NCBI GenBank assembly: GCA_029747015.1
Contig: JAKOGI010001261.1
Span: 124,001 to 188,000 of the forward strand
DNA: 64,000 nucleotides
Direction: 5' to 3'
From: Carnegiea gigantea
Taxonomy: Eukaryota > Streptophyta > Magnoliopsida > Caryophyllales > Cactaceae
Shown: piece after piece, positions 41,612 to 54,303 of the stretch
Numbering within the stretch: position 1 is the stretch's first letter
Layout of the letters: each line of letters opens with the position of its first letter
The notes under the pieces: generated by a model
Seen by the model: only the letters and a program-made list of their open reading frames with translations
Databases searched by the model: none
Told to the model about the DNA's origin: nothing
Program-made: the position numbers and the translations under genes

Positions 41612-43337
41612 TGATGGAAATCCCTCCATCCCTTTTGTTAAAAAAGAATCAAATCAAATTAGGTAATCTTATTATGCCGGTTTAAGGATGAATAAATCAT
41701 CCAAGTTTTGATTAAACATTGAAACTGCAGGGCAAGGGTTAAATCCAGCAGCTAACCCGTTTTTGTGTGCTTAATTTCTCAAACATACTAAGGGGTTACG
41801 TCTAATATTTTTTGATGGATTTGAAGATCAAGATGTTAGCTTTCCAACAAATCAAGTTTCATCCAATTTGGACTTCATTTGGTCGTTCAAATCAGCAATT
41901 AAAGCCAAGGTGTCAATACTGCCCAGCAGGGCCAGGATGAACCCGGTTTTGTTCTTTTTATTTCTTATGATATAGTTTAGCTTAAGTCTTGAATTTTTAC
42001 ATATTTTGGGTCCCCAAGATCTTAGCTTTCATTTCCAATTGGAATTACCAGATTTGGAGATCAATTGGTTAGTGAACTAAGCTAATTAGTAAACCTGTGC
42101 TGTTTTGGAGTCCAATCTGCACAGTTTGGGAAATCAGGCTGATTCAAGGGGCAAATGACGTCCAATTGCTATGATTCAAAAAGGAGGGTAATCTAGACAT
42201 CTTGAGGTTTCCAACCATGAAATAAACGTAGCAATTAGTCATCATTTGAGGTGTCAAACATGCATTGCAACTGGAGGTAGAAACCGGCTGCTTGACACCC
42301 GGTTGCTTAGTCTGGTGGTTTTCCTCCTTCAAGGGGTTTGCTTAAGGTGGAAGGCTGCCAAGCAGGTCATTTTGAGCTGCTTGATTAAGCACCACTCAGC
42401 TACTTGAGAGAGAGACACGTGGAGCTAGTGAAAAGCCACCATTTTGCAAGCTCTCATTCGACCACTCAAGCATGACATGGCACACATGCAATTTTCAGTC
42501 CTTTTGAGGTGGCAGCCATGCTCTCTTACTTTCCTTGAAGGGAAATTGAGTCAACAAGGTTTCTTAATACTTAGGAAAGAGTTTAAGAAGGAAATCTTGT
42601 ATTTTGTAGCTTAAACTTTCAGCTTATGTATGTTTTAGCTTAAACCATGTATTACTAAGCATAGGATTAGTTTAATGACTTTCCTTGCCTAGAAGGAAAG
42701 CCCTTTTCATGTAATCACAAGGCTATATAAGTGCCTTTGCTGCTCTTTTGTAAAACAACAAGCTTGAGTATTGAAATTAAGAAAAGACTTTGTGTCTTGT
42801 GTTCCTCTCAAACACTTAACTTGCTTATCCTAAATTAGGCCGATTAAGGTGGTGTCCAAGTGAGTCTTAATCATTGATTAGGTGGTGTATCTGTATCCTA
42901 ATCAAAGGTTAAGGGCCCTAAGCTAAGTGATTAGTGGTGTATCTTATCTAATCACAAGGCTTAGAAATATCCAGATTCCATTGAATTCACTTAAAGTTCA
43001 TGAAGTTAGCTTTGGGTTCCTTAAACCAAAGCTCTCCTTTTTTCATGTTCTAATCAGTGAACTTCATTCCTCTCTTCTTTTTTTTCCTTTCATATTCATT
43101 TCAAGCTTAATCAAGGCCAAGAATTCTTGCTTTGATTCAGTTTTGAGCCCAAACACAAAAGCCATCTCAAAACCGTGAAAATCACAAACTACGCGTGCTT
43201 AGGCAGCAAGTTAGCACGGTCACCCCGTGCCCTTGAGCACGACCGTGCCTCCCTTGGTTCGTGAGTTTTCCACTTGTTTTGGTTGTGTTCTTGTTCTAAG
43301 TTAGCTTGGGTTGTTCCTACCCTTGAGACTTACATCA
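41612..43337 (+). repeat. K LTR 3 (1726 bp)
   Basis: Right end of the array, ending GAGACTTACATCA. TATATAAG at 42724-42731. Confidence 0.94.
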
Positions 43338-43723
43338 ACAACCAGAATATTAAGGAAAACAAAACAAATGATGTACTTAACCTTAATACAACTTAATTAA
43401 GCTAACACATCAGGTTGCTTAGCAAAAATGTGGAGAAAAGCAGTCGTAAAGTAAGTTTTCTTTTCGGCTAGCTAATCAGATTGCAAGGTGTGATTTCTTC
43501 CTTTTTGCTCTCATTGGTTGGACACTTCCCAATGCTTCAAAGCAGCAAATCATGGTGTTCCTAGCCGCTACACTCGTGATTGAAGCAAGCAAGCAAAGGA
43601 GCAGCTGAGCAAACCCACTTGAGGAGGAAAAACATGTAGCTGCTAACTGGGTTCACCAAAACAGTTTTTAGCCCGGTTTTGTGTCCTTGTTTCAACCAAT
43701 TAAAAGTGAGCATGATTTTAATT
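43338..43723 (+). other. Unassigned 386-bp segment
   Basis: No reading frame, PBS or LTR end was recognised. A phrase near 43650-43685 (CCCGGTTTTGTG) resembles U3 wording of several LTRs, so this may be a remnant of another LTR. It separates the K array from the truncated C2 LTR. Confidence 0.4.
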
Positions 43724-45185
43724 TCCAAAGTCACGGCCATGAGTCACTTGATGGAAAACACACAAGGTAATGCACCCGGGTTCTCATCCAGATTTTTACC
43801 CAGTTTTTGTTATCTTATTACATCAGCCTAAAGCACATTTTGGTGCCCGTTTTTTGGATGATTATCAAGTTCAGGATGTTAGCTTTTAAGTCCAATTGGT
43901 TTTATATCATTTGGAATTCAATTGGTTACTTAAAACAGTTCATCTCTTGAACCTGTCTGGATTGCACTGCAAAATGCACGGTTTTGGTTTTCTGGTTTGT
44001 TCAGGGGGCAAATGACGTCCAAATGCTACGATTATAAATGGAGGGTAAACTAGACATCTTGAGGTTTCCAACCATGTAAGAAACGTAGCAAATAGTCATC
44101 ATTTGAGGTGTCAAACATGCGTTGCAAGTGGAGGCAGAAACCGACTGCTTGACACCCGGTTGCTTAGCTTGGTGGTTTTCCTCCTTCAAGGGGTTTGCTT
44201 AAGGTGGAAGGCTGCCAAGTAGGTCATTTTGAGCTGCTTGATCAACCACCACTCAGCTACTTAAGAGAGAGACACGTGGAGCAAGTGAAACATCACCATT
44301 TTGCAAGCCCTCATTCGACCACTCAAGCATGACATGGCACACATGCATTTTTCAATCCTTTTGAGGTGGCTAGCCGTGCACTCTTACCTTCCTAGCTGGG
44401 AAATTGAGTCATCTACATTCCTTAATGCATAGGAAAGGCTTAGGAAGATAAATTAAGTGCTTGTAAAATAAACTTTCAGCTTTTGGTTTATATTAGAGTA
44501 AACCGTGTGTTAGATAGTGATTAGCAAGCTTAATGACTTTCCTCCCTTGGAAGGAAAGCTCATTCATGTACTCTCAAAGCCATATAAAGCCTTGTATGTT
44601 CATTTTGAAGCAACAGAGTTGATAATTCAGTTGTGAGTAAAGACCTTGTGTCTTGTGATTTCTTAAACACTTAACTTGCTTATCCTTAATTGTGGCCGAT
44701 TAAGGTGGTGACCAAGTGAGTCTTGATCTTTGATTAGGTGGTGTATCTTATCCTAACCCAAGATCAAGGGCCCTAAGCTAAATGATTAGTGGTGTATCTT
44801 ATCTAATCATCTAGCTTAGAACTATCCAAAGTTTCATTAAACACTCTTGAAGTTCACCAACTAACTCTTGGTTTCACTCCTCTCAAACCGCGAGTTACTT
44901 CTTGTTCTTCTTAGTGTTTCTTCATCCTTCTTACTTTCCTCACTTCCTTTACTCCTTGATTCCTCTTTACCATACAAAATCAAGCCCTTACATAGCTGAT
45001 TGCATCGAACTTCCAAAAACCTTCAAAGCTATCTCAAACCGTGAAGTAGAGCTTTCCTAGGCAAGCTAGGCAGTGAATTGGCACGGTCACCCCGTGCCAT
45101 CAAGCACGGCCGTGCCACTCCTGGCCGTGAGAAATTGCTTGTTTTCTAGCCTCCTTCAACGAGAGTCCTTGGGTTATTTCCTTCC
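43724..45185 (+). repeat. 5' LTR of C2, main part
   Basis: Aligns to C1 LTR from about its base 65. TATAAAGC at 44583-44590. GCACGG cassette 45080-45116. Breaks at CTTCC (45181-45185). Confidence 0.9.
45080..45116 (+). promoter_or_regulatory. GCACGG/CCGTGC cassette in the C2 5' LTR
   Basis: Same as the C1 cassette, with the perfect palindrome GCACGGCCGTGC. An oppositely oriented K cassette sits 157 bp away at 45274-45310. Confidence 0.75.
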
Positions 45186-46910
45186 TGATGTAAGTCTCAA
45201 GGGTAGAAACAACCCAAGCTAACTTACAACAGGAACACAACCAAAACAAGTGGGAAACTCTCGAACCAGGGGTGGCACGGTCGTGCTTCAAGGCACGGGG
45301 GCACTGTGCCAACTTGCTGCCTAAGCACGCCTAGTTTGTGATTTTCACGGTTTTTGAGATGGCTTTTGTGTTTGGGCTCAAAACTGAATCAAAGCAAGAA
45401 TTCTTGGCCTTGATTAAGCTTGAAGTGAATATGAAAAGAAAAAGGAGATGTGGGAATGAAGTTCACTGATTAGAACATGAAAAAGGAGAGCTTTGGTTTA
45501 AGGAACCCAAAGCTAACTTCATGAACTTTAAGTGAATTCAATGGAATCTGGATAGTTCTAAGCCTTGTGATTAGATAAGATACACCACTAATCACTTAGC
45601 TTTGGGCCCTTAATCTTGGATTAGGATAAGATACACCACCTAACCAAAGATCAAGACTCACTTGGTCACCACCTTAATCGGCCACAATTAAGGATAAGCA
45701 AGTTAAGTGTTTAAGAAATCACAAGACACAAAGTCTTTGCTCTCAACTTTAATACTCAAAACTTCTTGTTTTACAAAAGAGCTGCCAAGGCACTTATATA
45801 GCCTTGTGATTACATGAAAAGAGCTTTCCTTCTAGGCAAGGAAAGTCATTAAACTAATCCTATGCTTAGTAATACACGGTTTAAGCTAAAACATACATAA
45901 GCTGAAAGTTTAAGCTACAAAATACAAGATTTCCTTCTTAAACTCTTTCCTAAGTATTAAGAAACCTTGTTGACTCAATTTCCCTTCAAGGAAGGTAAGA
46001 GAGCATGGCTGCCACCGCAAAAGGACTGAAAATTGCATGTGTGCCATGTCATGCTTGAGTGGTCGAATGAGAGCTTGCAAAATGGAGGCGTTTCACAAGC
46101 TCCACGTGTCTCTTTCTCAAGTAGCTGAGTGGTGCTTAATCAAGCAGCTCAAGATGACCTGCTTGGCATCCTTCCACCTTAAGAAAACCCCTTGAAGGAG
46201 GAAAACCACCAGGCTAAGCAACCGGGTGTCAAGCAGCCGGTTTCTGCCTCCACTTGCAACGCATGTTTGACACCTCCAATGATGACTAATTGCTACGTTT
46301 CTTACATGGTTGGAAACCTCAAGATGTCTAGTTTGCCCTCCAATTAGAATCGTAGCATTTGGACGTCATTTGCCCTTGAATCAGCTTGATTCCCCAAACC
46401 GTGCAGATTAGACTCCAAAACAGCACAGGTTTACTAATTAGCTTAATTCACTAACGAATTGAACTCCAAATCTGGTAATTCCAATTGGACATGAAAGCTA
46501 AGATCTTGGGACCCAAAATATGTAAAAATACAAGATTTAAGCTAAACTACATCATAAGAAATAAAAAGAACAAAACCGGGTTCATCCTGGCCCTGCTGGG
46601 CAGTTTGGACACCTTGGGTTTAATTGCTGATTTGAACGACCAAATGAAGTCCAAATTGGATGAAACTTGATTTGTTGGAAATCTAACATCTTGATCTTCA
46701 AATCCATCAAAAAATATTAGACGTAAACCCTTAGTATATTTGAGAAATTAAGCACACAAAAACGGGTTAGCTGCTGGATTTAACCCTTGCCCTGCAGTTT
46801 CAATGTTTAATCAAAATTTGGATGATTTATTCATCCTTAAACCAGCATAATAAGATTACCTAATTTGATTTGATTCTTTTTTAACAAAAGGGATGGAGGG
46901 ATTTCCATCA
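45186..46910 (-). mobile_element. Solo K LTR, inverted, inside the C2 5' LTR
   Basis: 1725 bp from TGATGTAAGTCTC to GATTTCCATCA, flanked by CTTCC at 45181-45185 and 46911-46915. No internal sequence, so it is the product of LTR-LTR recombination after insertion. TATA (minus) at 45793-45800. Because K and C LTRs share their second halves, it forms a long inverted repeat with its host LTR. Confidence 0.96.
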
Positions 46911-46915
46911 CTTCC

Positions 46916-46932
46916 CCTTGGGACTTACATCA
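46916..46932 (+). repeat. 5' LTR of C2, last 17 bases
   Basis: CCTTGGGACTTACATCA, resumed after the solo K LTR. Confidence 0.9.
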
Positions 46933-46936
46933 GTTT

Positions 46937-46948
46937 TGGTATCAGAGC
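46937..46948 (+). other. Primer binding site of C2 (tRNA-iMet)
   Basis: TGGTATCAGAGC four bases after the LTR end. Confidence 0.95.
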
Positions 46949-47046
46949 AAGTTCAGAACTTGGCCTGAACCCCACGCCATTCCCAGCTTATCTCTGAAAT
47001 CATTTCAAACATAGTCAAGTATAAACCGTTCCTTCTTGCGATCACA

Positions 47047-50000
47047 ATGAGTGCTAGCATGTCTGTGGAAGAAAGACTTGAGGTTCTTTCCAAGCAAATG
47101 CAAGAACTGAGTGTGAGTAATCAAGAACTTAAGGTTCGGAATGAGTACTTCAGGAAACAGCTTGGAAACCACATGAAACAAAAACAGAAACTTCAAGAAT
47201 CACCAAGCATTCGGATTGGAACAGATTATGGCTATGAAGAGGAAGCTAGCAATGCGTTATCTGAAGAGGAAGTGCCGTTTGAAAGAATACAAAGAAGAGC
47301 TCGGCCTACTTTCAACTCTAATGAGATCAAGGTTGATATTCCTGAGTTCGAGGGTAAGCTAGATCCTGATGAGTTCATTGAATGGTTACAAACAGTGGAG
47401 CGTATCTTTGAATTCAAGGAGATTCCAGAGGATAAGAAAGTCAAAATAGTTGCTCTTAGACTAAGGAAATATACCTCCTTATGGTGGACAAACCTTAATG
47501 CTAAGAGAACTAGAGAAAGGAAGAGTAAGATTGCTACTTGCGACAAAATGAAAGCCAAGATGAAGGCACGGTTTTTGCCTTCGACGTATGTCCAAGACCA
47601 GTATATGCTCTTTCATCATTTGAATCAAGGCAAGATGACTGTTGAAGAATATACTCGTGAGTTTGAGAAACTCATGATCAAATGTGACATTCATGAGCCT
47701 GAAGAGCAGACCATGGTTCGTTACCTAGGTGCGCTTGATCCTAGGATAGCCAACGTGGTTGAGTTACAAGCTTATGCCACCTTTGATGAAGTGTGTGTCC
47801 TAGCACACAAGGTGGAGCAGCAAAGAAAGTCTAGGATGAATGTTCGTGATTCATTCAAGCCCTATTCTGCACCAAACCGTGGGCAACCCTTAAACAAGGG
47901 GAGTACCACACCTCAGCCTAAATCATCTACCCCTTTCCCATCTAATCCACAAAAGAACCAAGCTCCTCAAAGGCCACCACCACCAAACCCCCCCCGTCCA
48001 AACCCATACCCTGTAAGCCAAAGAAGGTGTTACAAGTGCCAAGGCTTAGGACACATTGCTTTTGATTGTCCTAGTCGAAAGGTAGTCACCTTAGCTGAAT
48101 GGGAAGCCATAGAGGGAGAATTTGCCGAGGAGAAAGAAGAGGAAAAGGCAGAAGATGCTGAGAGCGATCATGAAGATGATCAGGAGGAGTTTGTGGATAA
48201 CGCAGATGACGGTGAGATGCTAGTAATTCGAAGGGTATTGAGCAATCAACGAGTTGCTAAGGATGAACAACGTGAGAATATCTTTCACTCACGGTGTACA
48301 GTCCAAGGCAAAGTGTGCTCGCTAATCATCGATGGAGGAAGTTGTGCCAACGTTGTTTCATTAAGCATGATTGAGAAACTGAACCTTCAATCCACGGCAG
48401 ACCCACACCCATACAACATTCAATGGTTAAATCAAGGCAAGGGATTACAAGTTAACTCTCGTTGCTTGATTTCATTCTCTCTTGGTAAGAACTACCAAGA
48501 TGAACTCTGGTGTGATGTTATCCCCATGGATGCTTGTCATATTCTGTTAGGACGACCATGGATGTATGACAGGAAGGTTATGTATAATGGTTATCTTAAT
48601 ACTTATTCTTTTACCAAAGATGGCAAGAAGATTACCCTGAATCCCATGTCACCATCCGAACTCCACAAAATGAAACCACAAAAAAGCCAAAATCAATCTG
48701 ACTTGCTTTTGACATATGTTGAGCCGCTTTTAAAGGCCTCTCAGCATGAGTTCAAGGCCTTGAAAGAATGGATATTGCAGGTACAAGATGAGCCAGAAAC
48801 ACCACTTCCTTCCCATCCCATAGCCAAGGTCATATTGAGTCAGTTCAGTCACCTATTTCCAGATGAAATACCTTCGGGTTTACCCCCGAAGCGTGATATT
48901 CAACATCATATTGACCTTATCCCAGGATCCATCCTACCTAATAAACCAGCCTACAGGACAAATCCCAAAGAAACTCAAGAGATTCAGCGTCAAGTTGAAG
49001 AACTAATATTCAAGGGATTGGTACGAGAATCCTTAAGTCCGTGTGCTGTTCCTGCTCTTTTGGTTCCGAAAAAGGATGGTAGTATGAGGATGTGTGTTGA
49101 CAGTAGGGCCATAAACAAGATCACTATCAAGTATAGGTACCCTATACCTAGGCTTGAAGATATGTTGGATGAGTTACATGGCTCTAAGGTGTTTAGCAAG
49201 ACTGATTTAAGGAGGAGTGGTTATTATCAGATTCGTATTAGGGAGGGCGATGAATGGAAAACTGCTTTCAAGACTAAGGGCGGGTTATACGAATGGTTAG
49301 TCATGCCTTTCGGTCTTTCCAATGCCCCTAGTACGTTTATGAGGTTGATGAATCAAGTATTTCGGCCATACTTGGGCAAATTTGTGGTCGTTTACTTCGA
49401 TGATATATTGGTATTCAGTAAGAACGAGCAAGAACATCAAGATCACTTAACTCAGGTGATGCTCGTTCTTGAAAAGGAGAAGTTATTCGGGAACCTAAAG
49501 AAGTGTACCTTCTTTACTCATGAAGTTACCTTCTTAGGTTATATTGTTTCTGAAGATGGTATTAAGGCGGATGAAAGCAAGATTGAGGCTATTCGGACTT
49601 GGCCTGTTCTTAAGAGCATTCATGACGTTCGAAGCTTTCATGGCTTGGCTTCTTTCTATAGGAGGTTCATACGCAATTTTAGCACTATTCTAGCTCCTAT
49701 GACTGAAGTCCTTAAGGGTTCCTCGTTCACTTGGAATCCTAAAGCCCAAGCAGCCTTTGAAGAAGTGAAAGAAAGGCTAACTCAAGCACCGGTTTTAGCT
49801 CTACCGTGTTTTGAGAAGGTCTTTGAAGTTGAATGCGATGCTTCTGGAGTTGGTATTGGGGGCATTCTTACTCAAGAAGGACGCCCTTTGGCCTTCTTCA
49901 GTGAGAAGTTATGTGATACCAGGAAGAGATATTCAACTTATGACAAGGAGTTCTATGCCATCGTTCGATGCCTAGAACATTTGAACCATTATTTGATTGC

Positions 50001-51628
50001 CAGTGAGTTTATTCTACACTCAGATCACGAGGCTTTGAAGTATATTCAAGGCCAATATAAGTTAAACTCACGCCATGCTAAATGGGTTGAGTTCCTGCAG
50101 TCCTTTCACTTTACTATCAAGCATAAGTCTGGCAAATTGAATCAAGGCGCCGATGCTCTTTCACGGCGTTATCTATTGATGTTCCAATTAGATGCTTGTA
50201 TCCTTGGATTTGAGCATCTAAAGGCTTTATACAGGATGATGAAGATTTTAGGGTGTTATACTCTGAGTGTACTAAACATCCCAAAGGGGATTTCTTAATT
50301 CAAGAAGAGTTTCTCTTTAAAGGTGCTCGGTTATGTGTTCCCAAATGCAGCACTCGTGAGTTGTTAATTCGAGAAGTCCATGCTGGATCTTTAGCTGGTC
50401 ATTTTGGCGAAGACAAGACCCTAACTATGCTTAGGGAACATTATTATTGGCCAGGCATGCAGAAGGACGTTCAAGACATCATTAGAAGGTGCAGTACGTG
50501 TCAAATTGCGAAGAGTCATTCGCTTCCTCAGGGACTATACACGCCACTTCCTATTCCTACGTTACCTTGGGTGGACGTTAGTATGGATTTCATACTTGGT
50601 TTACCAAAGACACAAAGGAATAAAGATTCTATCTTTGTGGTCGTGGATCGATTTTCGAAGATGGCTCATTTTATTCCCTGCAACAAGACTAATGATGCCA
50701 CTCATGTTGCTGAGCTGTATTTCAAGGAGGTCATGAGACTTCATGGAATTCCTCGTTCCATCGTCTCAGATCGAGATACCAAGTTCCTAAGTCACTTTTG
50801 GATTACTTTGTGGAAAAAGTTGGGTACCAAACTCAAATATAGTACCACTTGTCATCCACAAACAGATGGGCAAACCGAGGTTACTAATCGAACCCTTGGT
50901 ACTCTATTAAGGGTCTTGATTAAAAACCACACAAAAGCTTGGGTCTGTTACTTCCACATGCTGAGTTTGCTTACAATAGGACTCCAAGCACGGCTACTGG
51001 TCTATCACCCTTTAAAGTGGTTTATGGGATTGATCCCCTAAGTCCACTTGATCTTGTTCCTCGACCATTAGATCAAAAGCCAAGTGCGGATGCCGCTACT
51101 AGGGTGGAAGAAATCCAAAAGTTGCATGAGTTAGTAAAGGCCAAGATTGAGAAAACTACACTTTCATACACGGCCCAAGCTAACAAGCATAAGAAGGAGA
51201 AGCTTTTTAAACCAGGTGATTTGGTTTGGATTCATCTTCGTAAAGAACATTTTCCTTTAAAAAGGAAAACTAAATTGATGCCTAGAGCGGATGGTCCATT
51301 CGAGATTTTGGAGAAGATCAACAATAATGCTTATAAGGTGGAGTTACCAGGAGATTATGGAGTATCAGCTACGTTCAACGTTGCTGATTTAAGCCCTTAT
51401 GAAGCAGATGGTTACCTTTCTAATTTGAGGATCAAATTTTCCCAACAAGGGGAGAATGATGGAGGTCCATCCTCAAGGTCTAATAATGTTTCATTGATCC
51501 AAAATAATCAAGAAATCAACTCCAAAGTCACGGCCATGAGTCACTTGATGGCAAACACACAAGGTGATACACCCGAGTTCTCATCCAGATTTTTACCCGG
51601 TTTTTGCTATCTTATTACATCAGCCTAA
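47047..51628 (+). pseudogene. C2 gag-pol polyprotein (two frameshifts)
   Basis: Starts at ATG 47047 (MSASMSVEERLEVL). The first 1083 codons are open. They hold the gag core, knuckle CYKCQGLGHIAFDC near residue 325, [15 protein letters not shown] with YFDDILVFS, RNase H VECDASG and LHSDHEAL. Near 50235 the frame shifts, and near 50940 it shifts again in integrase (KAW before PHAEFAYN). Integrase motifs [15 protein letters not shown] and QTDGQTE remain readable. RT has an extra arginine codon in DLRSGYY (49210-49215 reads two AGG). The last frame crosses the purine tract and ends PGFCYLITSA in the 3' LTR. Confidence 0.93.
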
Positions 51629-52739
51629 AGCATATTTTGGTGTCCGTTTTTTGGATGATTATCAAGCTCAAGATGTTGACTTTTAAGTCCAATTGGTTTC
51701 ATATCATTTGGAATTCATTTGGTTACTTAAAACAGCTCATCTCTTGAACCTGTCCGGATTGCACTGCAAAATGCACGGTTTTGGTTTTCTGGTTTGTTCA
51801 TGGGGCAAATGATGTCCAAATGCTACGATTCCAATTGGAGGGCAAACTAGACATCTTGAGGTTTCCAACCATGTAAGAAACGTAGCAATTAGTCATCATT
51901 TGAGGTGTCAAACATGCGTTGCAAGTGGAGGCAGAAACCGGCTGCGTGACACCCGGTTGCTTAGCCTGGTGGTTTTCCTCCTTCAAGGGGTTTGCTTAAG
52001 GTGGAAGGCTGCCAAGCAGGTCATTTTGAGCTGCTTGATTAAGCCCCACTCAGCTACTTGAGAGAGAGACACGTGGAGCTAGTGAAACGCCACCATTTTG
52101 CAAGCTCTCATTCGACCGCTCAAGCATGACATGGCACACATGCAATTTTCAGTCCTTTTGAGGTGGCAGCCGTGCACTCTTGCCTTCCTAGTTGGGAAAT
52201 TAAGTCATCTACATTCCTTAATGCAAAGGAAAAGGCTTAGGAAGATAAATTAAGTGCTTTGTAATATAAACTTTCAGCTTTGGTTTATATTAGATTAAAC
52301 CGTGTGCTAGGTAGTGATTAGCAAGCTTAATGACTTTCCTCCCTTGGAAGGAAAGCTCATTCATGTACTCTCAAGGCCATATAAAGCCTTGTATGTTCAT
52401 TTGAAGGAATAGAGTTGATAATTCAGTTGTGAGTAAAGACCTTGTGTCTTGTGATTTCTTAAACACTTAACTTGCTTATCCTTAATTGTGGCCGATTAAG
52501 GTGGTGACCAAGTGAGTCTTGATCTTTGATTAGTTGGTGTATCTTATCCTAATCCAAGATCAAGGGCCCTAAGCTAAATGATTAGTGGTGTATCTTATCT
52601 AATCATCTAGCTTAGAACTATCCAAAGTTTCATTAAACACTCTTGAAGTTCACCAACTAACTCTTGGTTTCACTCCTCTCAAACCGTGAGTTACTTCTTG
52701 TTCTTCTTAGTGTTTCTTCATCCTTCTTACTTTCCTCAC
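51457..52739 (+). repeat. 3' LTR of C2 (truncated, 1283 bp)
   Basis: Begins TGATGGAGGTCC and is cut at CTCAC where LTR N starts. TATAAAGC at 52380-52387. The cassette region and LTR end are not present in the window. Confidence 0.92.
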
Positions 52740-54303
52740 TGATGGAAATCCCTCCATCCCTTTTGTTAAAAAGGAATCAAATCAATTAGGTAATCTTATT
52801 ATGCTGGTTTAAGGATGAATAAATCATCCAAGTTTTGATTAAACATTGAAACTGCAGGGCAAGGGTTAAATCCAGCAGCTAACCCACTTTTGTGTGCTTA
52901 ATTCATCAAGCATCCTCAAGATTTAAGTCTAATATTTTTCTATGGATTTGAAGTTCAAGAAGTCAGCTTTACAGCAAAATAAGTTTCATCCAATTTGGAC
53001 TTCATTTGCCCATTCAAATTAGCAATTAAACCTAAGGTGTCCAAACTGCCCAGCAGGACCAGATTATGCACGGTTTTGGTTACTTCATAACTCAAGCTAT
53101 ATGATGGATTAAGTCTTGGAATTATACATTTTTGGAATCCTCATGATGTCTACTTTCAGGTCCAAGCATTAGTTTTCAATTGTACCCACAAGAGGATGAG
53201 AGATCAAGGACTTTTTCCAAACCGGTCAGATTAAGCTCTAATCTGCGCGGTAAAATGTTTAAGTCTGATTACCTCACTTAAACATGTCACAACCTTGATT
53301 TCTTTGTGGGGGGGGGTTTATACAATCCCAAAGTGACCCCCCATGGCCTGAAAACCGAATCATCATCACTTTTGCTAAGCCTAATCCTAGTCCCAAAACC
53401 GGCCAGAAACTGTCCTTGAACCCGGTTTGCTGTCCCGGTTTATTTTGCCTTCACCGGTGGGTTTCCTTCAACTCAGCAGATTTGGCACACTCTTCAAAGC
53501 TTGGTACACATCCCTAGGCATCAATGATGGGCTGCAAGACCTTGGGAAGGTCGGACCAATGAGGAACAAGCAGCAAAAAAAGTGTCTCTTGCATACTAGT
53601 GGCTAGACAAAAGGCAAGGGCTACTTTACAGCTAACCAATGGGAGCTCAGCAAAATCTCAGCATGTATTAAGCTTAGTTTAAGAGTAGATTGATGTATAA
53701 TAAACATTAGTAATGTTTTACTTTATGTTTAAGATATATTAGAATAGTTTAAGGAAGCTTGTAATCTAGTTTAGCACAAATCAGCTTGTATTAGTTCTTA
53801 ATACCTTTCCTCACTAGGAGGGAAAGGTCAAGGTGCTTGTGTGTGCGCTTGCTTGCTAGCTTAGCTCTATTTAAAGAGCTTGCACGCCCCCTTGTAACAT
53901 ATACCAGATTTGAATCAAACTCAAAGTTGAGAGCATTGTGCTTTCGGGGCTTAGGCACACTCCAAACACTTAGCTTGCTTATCCTTAATTTTGGCCGATT
54001 AAGGTGGTGTTCAAGTGAAGTCTTAAACTTGATTAAGTGGTGATATCTGTATCTAAATCATAGTTTAAGGGCCCTAAACTTGAGTTTGGTGGTGTTTCTG
54101 TATCCATTCTTCAAGTTTAGTTCTATCTCATTTGGTGTTTGTACTCAAGGATTCAAAGAGAGTTAAAGTGAGTTTGCTAGCTTTAATTTGGAGTTAGTGA
54201 ATCTTAACTTTGCTTCTCCCCCACTTTCTCTCATTTACAAGCCACTCACATATCCATCCCCATGCTTATTCAAGGCTTAGACTACCTCTAATAGTCTAGC
54301 TTC
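52740..54303 (+). repeat. LTR N: 5' portion of a further LTR, K-like at its start
   Basis: Begins TGATGGAAATCCCTCC and follows K for about 330 bp, then diverges. Later parts carry the U5 wording TGGTGATATCTGTAT and TGGTGTTTCTGTAT. A weak TATA (CTATTTAAAG) is at 53868-53877. A run of nine G is near 53309. Cut at 54303 by E2, so its end, internal region and TSD are not visible. Could be a solo LTR or the LTR of an element continuing past the window. Confidence 0.7.

Larger units (their letters stand above)
35885..43337 (+). mobile_element. K array: LTR-gag-LTR-gag-LTR tandem of a gag-only retrotransposon
   Basis: Three LTRs (35885-37620, 38761-40473, 41612-43337) alternate with two internal regions of about 1.14 kb, each with its own PBS and purine tract. 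The flanks AAGAA (35880-35884) and ACAAC (43338-43342) do not match, so this is not a simple insertion; unequal recombination between LTRs of two copies would explain it. The internal regions are nearly identical over the last ~1 kb. Confidence 0.93.
43724..52739 (+). mobile_element. Element C2: Ty3/Gypsy gag-pol retrotransposon, both LTRs damaged
   Basis: 5' LTR 43724-45185 plus 46916-46932 lacks about the first 64 bases and is interrupted by an inverted solo K LTR. PBS 46937-46948, gag-pol 47047-51628, purine tract AACAAGGGGAGAA, 3' LTR 51457-52739 truncated by LTR N. It is the coding relative of C1. With both ends altered it is no longer a standard transposable unit. Confidence 0.92.

Noticed and set aside
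53309..53317. Run of nine G in LTR N
   Set aside because: Considered as a purine tract, but no LTR start or internal coding sequence adjoins it.
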